Source: an uncultured Pantoea sp. (GTDB lineage: Bacteria > Pseudomonadota > Gammaproteobacteria > Enterobacterales > Enterobacteriaceae). Taken from it: DNA of 64,000 bases. Below are positions 57,989 to 64,000 of the stretch, piece after piece. Under the pieces are notes generated by a model that did not search any database, was not told where the DNA came from, and saw nothing but the letters and a program-made list of their open reading frames with translations. Location: positions 124,001 to 188,000 of the forward strand of contig CAJYVD010000034.1 of the NCBI GenBank assembly GCA_913778495.1, read 5' to 3'. The translations under genes and the position numbers were made by a program. The stretch's first letter is position 1. The number at the start of each line of letters is the position of its first letter.

Positions 57989-60708
57989 TGTGCCGCCTCC
58001 TGCAGTTTGTCAATGTGCGCACCGGAAAGGAACGGCGGTACGCCCGGCATACCCAGCGGCAGACCCACCTGCCCTGCCTGTAATGCAGCAGAGAAACGCA
58101 CGGGTAAGCGCACCGTTTCGCCTGCGCACACCAACTCCACTGACGCGCCTGGGTTCACGCCCAGCTTTTCCGCATCGGCAGGGTTGATCACCAGCGTGGC
58201 CGGTGCCATGCGTTTTTGGAATGTCGGTGAACGCTGCGTCATCTCCTCACTCCCGAACAGCTGGTAGTAAGGCGCAACGCGCCACTGCTGACCTTCGGTG
58301 AAGCGCGCAGGCACCGCCGTGAACCACGGAAGCGAGGTGTCGCACGTCTCAAACAAACGCACGCCAGGATCGCCGTGGCGCAGTTTACCGCCCACCTCAT
58401 CCTGGAACTTGTTCCACGCCTGCGGGGAGTTCCAGCCCGGCGCCCAGGCAAACGGAATCTGCGAACGCGGCGCGCTTGGCTGGTTGTTTCCTTCCATTGA
58501 GAAGGCAAACATGGTGTCTTTATCCTGCGGCTGACGCGGCTCATGCACGCTGATATTCGCGCGCAGGGCGGTACGGCCACTGCTGCGATGCGGCGAGCGG
58601 GCCAGTTTTTGACCGCGAATACGGAAGCTGGCGTCAGGCGCCGCGTCTTTGATGCCTTTCAGCTGCGGCAAAGCGACGATCGCCGCGTCGATTACGTGAT
58701 CGAGCTGCGTCCAGTCAACATGGCGGCTTTCCAGCGTGCTGTGCAGCGAATGCAGCCAGCGCCAGCTTTCCAGCATCACAATGCTCTCGTCGTAATAGGC
58801 CGGATCGTACACCTGGAAGAAACGCTGCGCGCGGCCTTCATGGTTAATCGACGTGCCATCGCTTTCCGCAAAGCTGGCGGTTGAGAAGACCAGACCGGCT
58901 TTCTCCAGCGTTGCGGTGCGCTGATGATCCACCACAATCACGTTCGCGGTCTGCTCCAGCGCAGCATCGACCACGGCTTTAGGCGCGTGACGATAGAGAT
59001 CGTTTTCCAGCACGACCAGCGCATCGGCTTCACCGTTACGCAACTGCTCCAGCGCTTGATCCAGCGTCTGTCCACCGATAATGCCCAAACCCATGCTGTT
59101 CGCGGCATCCGCAAGCAGCGTGATACCGACGTCAGAACCGCGTGCTTTCAATGCTTTCGCAACGTTGGCGGCGGCTTCAATCATAGCGGTACTGCCTGAA
59201 TGCGTACCGGAGATAATCAGTGGCTTTTTGGCACCCGCCAACGCCTGCACCACCACATCCAGTTTACCGTCCAATGCGCTGTCGAAATCGGCGACTGACG
59301 GCGCACTTTCATCCAGCGCGTGGGCAATCGCGAAGCCAAGGCGCGCCTGATCTTCAACCGGGGCGCGATAGCTCCACGCGGCGATATCATCAAGACGAGT
59401 CTCATCGACGTTAGTGACAAACAGCGGATGCTTCGCATGCTGACCAATGTTGAGGATCGCGGCAATCTGCCAGTCGGCAACTTTCTGTGCCGCTGCCATT
59501 TCGCGCGCTTTGCCTTTCACGGCCTGGCGCACCGAGAGCGCAACGCGCGCGCCGACCTGCGTCAGGTCTTCACCCAACACCAGCACTGCGTCATAGCTTT
59601 CAATCTCACGCAGCGAAGGCGTGTAGATACCGCCCTCACGCAGAATATCTAACATCAGGGCAACGCGTTCCTGCTCACCCGCAGGCATACCCGTAGAAAA
59701 GTTTTCGGCACCCACCAGTTCACGCAAGGCAAAATTGCTCTCGATGCTGGCGCGCGGTGAACCGATGCCAATAACCTTATTAGCCTGGCGCAACACGTCG
59801 GCGGCGGCATTTACCGCCTGCTCGGCATTAAGCGTGATCCAGCTATTACCGCGCAGCTGCATTGGCTGACGAGGACGATCTTTACGGTTTACGTAGCCAT
59901 AGCCGAAACGACCGCGATCGCACAGGAAGTAGTGGTTGACCGTGCCGTTATAACGGTTTTCGATACGGCGCAATTCACCATAGCGTTCGCCGGGGCTGGT
60001 GTTACATCCCACGCTGCACTGCTGGCAGATGCTGGGCGCAAACTGCATGTCCCATTTACGGTTGTAGCGTTCAGAGTGGGTTTTATCAGTGAAGACACCG
60101 GTCGGACAAATTTCCACCAGGTTGCCAGAGAATTCGCTTTCCAGCGTGCCATCTTCCGGACGGCCAAAGTAGACGTTGTCGTGCGCGCCATACACCCCCA
60201 GATCTTTACCGTCAGCGTAGTCTTTGTAGTAACGCACGCAGCGGTAGCAGGCAATACAGCGGTTCATTTCATGAGAAATGAACGGGCCCAAATACTGATT
60301 TTGGTGGGTACGCTTGGTGAAGCGATAGCGACGGAAGCTGTGTCCCGTCATCACGGTCATATCCTGCAGGTGGCAGTTACCGCCCTCTTCACACACCGGA
60401 CAGTCGTGTGGGTGGTTTGTCATCAACCACTCCACCACGCTCTCACGGAACTCTTTCGCTTCGCCATCGTCAATGGAGATGAAGGTTCCGTCTGAGGCCG
60501 GCGTCATGCAGGACATAACGAGGCGGCCGCGCGTGTCTTCGGCATTCTGGAATTGCTTGACCGCACACTGGCGGCAGGCGCCAACGCTTCCCAGCGCGGG
60601 GTGCCAGCAAAAATAAGGAATATCAAGGCCCAGAGAGAGACACGCCTGCAGCAGGTTGTCCGCTCCGTTCACATCATATTCTTTACCGTCTACATGAATT
60701 GTAGCCAT
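57985..60708 (-). CDS. nuoG: NADH-quinone oxidoreductase subunit G
   Basis: Largest peripheral subunit, 907 residues, holding several Fe-S clusters of complex I. The N-terminal 2Fe-2S motif is in [20 protein letters not shown], then [18 protein letters not shown] (His/Cys-ligated N5), [17 protein letters not shown], and the extra cluster N7 in [15 protein letters not shown] molybdopterin-oxidoreductase-like region without the cofactor site follows. Start at ATG 60708 ([20 protein letters not shown]); a start three codons earlier at 60717 is less like the family. About 100 bp with a hairpin separates it from nuoF. Confidence 0.96.
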   Translation of the reverse strand: MATIHVDGKEYDVNGADNLLQACLSLGLDIPYFCWHPALGSVGACRQCAVKQFQNAEDTRGRLVMSCMTPASDGTFISIDDGEAKEFRESVVEWLMTNHPHDCPVCEEGGNCHLQDMTVMTGHSFRRYRFTKRTHQNQYLGPFISHEMNRCIACYRCVRYYKDYADGKDLGVYGAHDNVYFGRPEDGTLESEFSGNLVEICPTGVFTDKTHSERYNRKWDMQFAPSICQQCSVGCNTSPGERYGELRRIENRYNGTVNHYFLCDRGRFGYGYVNRKDRPRQPMQLRGNSWITLNAEQAVNAAADVLRQANKVIGIGSPRASIESNFALRELVGAENFSTGMPAGEQERVALMLDILREGGIYTPSLREIESYDAVLVLGEDLTQVGARVALSVRQAVKGKAREMAAAQKVADWQIAAILNIGQHAKHPLFVTNVDETRLDDIAAWSYRAPVEDQARLGFAIAHALDESAPSVADFDSALDGKLDVVVQALAGAKKPLIISGTHSGSTAMIEAAANVAKALKARGSDVGITLLADAANSMGLGIIGGQTLDQALEQLRNGEADALVVLENDLYRHAPKAVVDAALEQTANVIVVDHQRTATLEKAGLVFSTASFAESDGTSINHEGRAQRFFQVYDPAYYDESIVMLESWRWLHSLHSTLESRHVDWTQLDHVIDAAIVALPQLKGIKDAAPDASFRIRGQKLARSPHRSSGRTALRANISVHEPRQPQDKDTMFAFSMEGNNQPSAPRSQIPFAWAPGWNSPQAWNKFQDEVGGKLRHGDPGVRLFETCDTSLPWFTAVPARFTEGQQWRVAPYYQLFGSEEMTQRSPTFQKRMAPATLVINPADAEKLGVNPGASVELVCAGETVRLPVRFSAALQAGQVGLPLGMPGVPPFLSGAHIDKLQEAAQ

Positions 60709-60728
60709 AGTGAACATGCTTCCGTAAG

Positions 60729-60746
60729 GCTCGTCCGCAGACGAGC
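60729..60746 (-). other. Hairpin between nuoF and nuoG
   Basis: GCTCGTC-(4 nt)-GACGAGC, a perfect 7-bp stem in the 100-bp nuoF-nuoG gap, about 20 bp before the nuoG ATG. No T-run; a stability or processing element is possible. Confidence 0.5.
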
Positions 60747-60808
60747 GTTAAACATCTAATTCTCTACCCGCGCGCTTACGCAACGGGCATTCCGTATAAA
60801 GCAGCCGC

Positions 60809-62155
60809 TTACCAGCGCGCTTTTAGCAGGTTAGGCTGGATGCCCCCAATGGATCGGGTATTCCCGAACACCTGCGGCGCAATGCCGGCTTCAAACTCTT
60901 CACGGAAATATTTAATGGCGCTCTGGAGGGGCTCAACGGCACCGGGTGCGTGCGCACAGAATGTCTTGCCGGGGCCGAGCTGGCGGCAGAGCTGCAGCAG
61001 CGTTTCAATATCACCCGGCTGGCCTTGTTTCTGCTCCAGCGCACGCAAGATTTTCACGCTCCACGGCAAGCCGTCGCGGCACGGTGTACACCAGCCGCAG
61101 GATTCGCGCGCAAAGAACTCTTCCAGGTTGCGCACCAGCGACACCATATTAATCTCGTGATCCACGGCCATGGCCAGCGCGGTACCCAGACGGCTACCCG
61201 CTTTACCAATGCTGGCAAATTCCATCGGCAGATCGAGATGCTGATCGGTCAGGAAGTCGGTGCCTGCACCGCCCGGCTGCCAGGCTTTAAATTTCAAGCC
61301 ATCACGCATGCCGCCCGCGTAATCTTCCAGAATCTCACGCGCGGTGGTGCCAAATGGCAGCTCCCACACGCCTGGATTTTTCACGCGACCGGAGAAGCCC
61401 ATCATTTTGGTGCCGGTATCTTCGCTGGTAGAGATGTTCTTGTACCACTCCACGCCGTTAAGGAAGATGGCCGGCACGTTGGACAAGGTCTCGACGTTGT
61501 TCACACAGGTGGGTTTGCCCCATACGCCCGCACTCGCTGGGAACGGCGGCTTGGATCGCGGATTCGCGCGGCGGCCTTCCAGCGAGTTAATCAGCGCCGT
61601 CTCTTCACCGCAGATGTAACGTCCTGCGCCGGTGTGCACAAACAGCTCGAAATCAAAACCGGTACCCAGGATGTTTTTGCCGAGATAGCCCGCTTCGGTG
61701 GCTTCCGCGATGGCGCGGCGCAAGTTCTCGGCCGCTTCCACATACTCTCCACGCAGGAAGATGTAGCCACGGTAAGCTTTGAGCGCGTAAGCGCTGATCA
61801 GCATCCCTTCCACCAGCTGATGCGGCAGCTGCTCCATCAGCAGACGGTCTTTATAGGTGCCCGGCTCCATTTCATCGGCGTTACACAGCAGGTAACGGAT
61901 ATTCATGGATTCATCTTTCGGCATCAGGCTCCACTTCAGGCCCGTGTTAAAACCGGCACCGCCGCGGCCCTTCAGACCTGATTCTTTAACGGTGGCAACG
62001 ATTTCATCCTGGCTCAGCCCCTTAAGGGCTTTTTCCGCGCCCACGTAACCGTTTTTGCTGCGGTATTCGTCTAGCCAAATCGGTTGCTTATCGTCACGCA
62101 GACGCCACGTCAGCGGGTGCGTTTCCGCAGTACGAATGATCTGTTTAAAGGTCAT
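60809..62155 (-). CDS. nuoF: NADH-quinone oxidoreductase subunit F
   Basis: NADH-oxidising flavin subunit, 448 residues. FMN/NADH-binding glycine motifs are [16 protein letters not shown] and [19 protein letters not shown]. The 4Fe-4S cluster N3 is held by [12 protein letters not shown] and a later Cys. The start is ATG 62155 ([16 protein letters not shown]) overlapping the nuoE stop in ATGA; the open frame to 62260 runs into nuoE and is discarded. Confidence 0.97.
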   Translation of the reverse strand: MTFKQIIRTAETHPLTWRLRDDKQPIWLDEYRSKNGYVGAEKALKGLSQDEIVATVKESGLKGRGGAGFNTGLKWSLMPKDESMNIRYLLCNADEMEPGTYKDRLLMEQLPHQLVEGMLISAYALKAYRGYIFLRGEYVEAAENLRRAIAEATEAGYLGKNILGTGFDFELFVHTGAGRYICGEETALINSLEGRRANPRSKPPFPASAGVWGKPTCVNNVETLSNVPAIFLNGVEWYKNISTSEDTGTKMMGFSGRVKNPGVWELPFGTTAREILEDYAGGMRDGLKFKAWQPGGAGTDFLTDQHLDLPMEFASIGKAGSRLGTALAMAVDHEINMVSLVRNLEEFFARESCGWCTPCRDGLPWSVKILRALEQKQGQPGDIETLLQLCRQLGPGKTFCAHAPGAVEPLQSAIKYFREEFEAGIAPQVFGNTRSIGGIQPNLLKARW

Positions 62156-62667
62156 GGATACTGCTCCAACAGGTTGGCGATGCCTTCCGGCGTCAGATGA
62201 ACGTGCGTATCGTCGTTGACCATCATGGTTGGCCCTTTGTCGCAATTCCCCAGGCAGCACGTGGGCAGCAGGGTAAAGCGGCCATCGGCCGTGGTTTGGC
62301 CCGGCTTGATGTTCAGGTTCTGCTCAAGCGCGGCCTGAATACCCTGATAGCCCGTGATGTGGCATACCACGCTGTCGCAGTAACGGATCACGTGACGCCC
62401 TACCGGTGTGCGATAGATCTGGCTGTAGAACGTGGCCACGCCTTCGACGTCACTGGCAGGAATGCCGAGCACATTGGCAATAGCATGAATGGCGCCGTCT
62501 GGCACCCAGCCGCGCTGTTTCTGCACAATCTTTAACGCTTCGATCGACGCGGCACGTGCATCTTCGTAATGGTGTTTTTCATGCTCAATAGCGTGGTGCT
62601 CGGCCTCGCTCAGCACAAAGACCTCGTTAGGGTCGATGGTTTGAATGGCAATTTTTTGATCGTGCAT
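62152..62667 (-). CDS. nuoE: NADH-quinone oxidoreductase subunit E
   Basis: 171-residue peripheral subunit with the 2Fe-2S cluster N1a, ligated in [10 protein letters not shown] (first two Cys... as YCDSVVC) and [11 protein letters not shown]. Family block [20 protein letters not shown] is intact. The N-terminal 20 residues ([20 protein letters not shown]) vary from E. coli. It lies 2 nt after nuoCD and overlaps nuoF by 4 nt. Confidence 0.96.
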   Translation of the reverse strand: MHDQKIAIQTIDPNEVFVLSEAEHHAIEHEKHHYEDARAASIEALKIVQKQRGWVPDGAIHAIANVLGIPASDVEGVATFYSQIYRTPVGRHVIRYCDSVVCHITGYQGIQAALEQNLNIKPGQTTADGRFTLLPTCCLGNCDKGPTMMVNDDTHVHLTPEGIANLLEQYP

Positions 62668-62669
62668 AA

Positions 62670-64000
62670 TTAGCGGTCCACGTCTGACATAACAAAATCG
62701 ATGCTACCAAGGTATACGATCAGGTCGGATACCAGACTGCCGCGGATTACCGAAGGAATCTGCTGCAGGTGCGGGAAGCTCGGCGTGCGCACGCGCGTGC
62801 GGTAGCTCATGGTGCTGCCATCGCTGGTCAGGTAGTAACTGTTGATGCCTTTGGTCGCCTCGATCATCTGGAATGATTCGTTGGCTGGCATCACTGGGCC
62901 CCAGGAAACTTGCAGGAAGTGCGTAATCAGCGTTTCGATGTGCTGCAGCGTGCGCTCTTTCGGCGGCGGCGTGGTCAGCGGATGATCGGCTTTGAACGGG
63001 CCTTCCGGCATGTTTTTCAGGCACTGCTCAAGAATGCGCAGCGACTGCCACATCTCTTCCATTTTCAGCTGAACGCGCGTGTACGCATCGCTGATTCCCG
63101 CCCCCACCGGCACCTCGAAATCAAAGTTCTCGTAGCCCGAATAGGGACGCCATTTACGCACGTCAAAGTCTAAGCCCGTCGCACGCAAACCGGCACCGGT
63201 GGTTCCCCACGCCAGCGCTTCATCCATGTTGTAGGCAGCAACGCCTTGTGAACGGCCCATCAACACGGTATTGCGCAGAGCGGCTTTGTCGTACTCTTTC
63301 AGACGCTTAGGCATCCAGTCGAGGAATTCACGCAGCAGACGCTCCCACCCTTTTGGCAGGTCATGGGCTACGCCACCAATACGGAACCACGCCGGGTGCA
63401 TACGGAAACCGGTAATCGCCTCTACGACATCGTAAATTTTTTGACGATCGGTGAAGGCAAAGAACACCGGTGTCATCGCGCCGACGTCTTGAATAAAGGT
63501 TGAGATGTACAGCAGGTGGCTATTGATGCGGAACAGCTCGGAGAGCATAACGCGAATCACATTGACGCGATCCGGTACCGTGATGCCGGCGAGTTTTTCT
63601 ACCGCCAGCACATAAGGCATCTCGTTAACGCAGCCGCCCAGATATTCGATACGGTCAGTGTAAGGAATATAGCTGTGCCACGATTGACGCTCGCCCATTT
63701 TCTCGGCGCCGCGGTGGTGATAGCCCACATCCGGCACGCAATCCACAATCTCTTCACCATCCAGCTGCAAAATGATGCGGAACGCACCGTGCGCCGACGG
63801 GTGGTTTGGACCCAAGTTGAGGAACATGAAGTCCTCGCTGTTGGTCCCGCGCTTCATTCCCCAGTCTTCTGGTTTGAATGTCAGCGACTCCATCTCCAGA
63901 TCCTCTTTTTGCTTGGTCAGCGTAAAAGGATCGAATTCGGTGGCGCGCGCTGGATAATCTTTGCGCAGCGGATGCCCTTCCCACGTCTGCGGCATCATGA
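62670..64000 (-). CDS. nuoC: NADH-quinone oxidoreductase fused subunit CD (partial, N-terminus outside window)
   Basis: The window holds the complete D (49-kDa) part and the C-D joint of the fused NuoCD protein of enterobacteria. From the right edge it reads [20 protein letters not shown], the end of the C domain. The D part contains [17 protein letters not shown] (quinone-site His), [18 protein letters not shown], and [20 protein letters not shown], and it ends in [10 protein letters not shown]. Usual length is about 600 residues, so roughly 150 N-terminal residues are missing. The Met near 63998 is internal, not the start. Confidence 0.96.
   Translation of the reverse strand, partial: MMPQTWEGHPLRKDYPARATEFDPFTLTKQKEDLEMESLTFKPEDWGMKRGTNSEDFMFLNLGPNHPSAHGAFRIILQLDGEEIVDCVPDVGYHHRGAEKMGERQSWHSYIPYTDRIEYLGGCVNEMPYVLAVEKLAGITVPDRVNVIRVMLSELFRINSHLLYISTFIQDVGAMTPVFFAFTDRQKIYDVVEAITGFRMHPAWFRIGGVAHDLPKGWERLLREFLDWMPKRLKEYDKAALRNTVLMGRSQGVAAYNMDEALAWGTTGAGLRATGLDFDVRKWRPYSGYENFDFEVPVGAGISDAYTRVQLKMEEMWQSLRILEQCLKNMPEGPFKADHPLTTPPPKERTLQHIETLITHFLQVSWGPVMPANESFQMIEATKGINSYYLTSDGSTMSYRTRVRTPSFPHLQQIPSVIRGSLVSDLIVYLGSIDFVMSDVDR

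Noticed and set aside
60950..61981. 343-codon + strand ORF
   Set aside because: Antisense shadow of nuoF. Composition is unnatural and there is no ribosome site.

Overview
The window is chromosomal DNA of a member of the Enterobacterales. The gene order, protein lengths and proteins such as RcsD/RcsB/RcsC, OmpC with a divergent micF, NrdA/NrdB, the YejABEF transporter, LapC and the fused NuoCD all match the E. coli type closely. The moderately high G+C and some differences in order (opgD between elaB and elaA, no ada, no setB, no nap/ccm block) suggest a relative outside Escherichia, perhaps Erwiniaceae (Pantoea, Erwinia or Mixta). That family assignment is an inference, not a measurement.

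Layout. 1-3.8 kb: fructose PTS operon fruBKA (minus strand, fruA cut by the window edge) behind two Cra operators. 4-8 kb: yeiW, the EF-P-like factor efpL, the zinc GTPase yeiR behind a near-perfect Zur-type palindrome, lpxT, and the murein endopeptidase mepS with a long leader. 8-15.6 kb: an EAL phosphodiesterase, the yejABEF peptide importer and yejG. 15.9-23.6 kb: bcr, rsuA, radD, rplY, yejK, yejL, lapC and tRNA-Pro(GGG). 23.6-24.8 kb: a small accessory-like interval with two unrecognised genes, a (GCC)8 tract and a 17-bp perfect inverted repeat. 24.8-28.3 kb: apbE-alkB-yojI (minus) with a Fur-like site before yojI. 28.4-32.2 kb: two very small genes, ompC, micF and an MFS transporter. 32.2-38.4 kb: the Rcs phosphorelay. 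38.5-46.4 kb: gyrA, ubiG, and nrdA-nrdB-yfaE with DnaA and NrdR-type sites. 46.4-50.5 kb: yfaY, elaB, opgD, elaA. 50.6-64 kb: nuoN to nuoCD of respiratory complex I (minus, cut by the window edge).

Several genes share an envelope theme: LapC, LpxT, MepS, OpgD, OmpC and RcsCDB set LPS amount, lipid A phosphorylation, murein growth, periplasmic glucans, porin content and the stress response to them. nrdAB and gyrA belong to DNA replication, and nuo and fru to energy and carbon metabolism.

I found no transposase, integrase, phage, CRISPR or toxin-antitoxin gene. I see no wholly new multi-gene system. The best leads are regulatory (Zur site at yeiR, Fur-like site at yojI, the nrdA control region), the two small proteins at 28.4-28.8 kb, and the tRNA-Pro to yojI interval.
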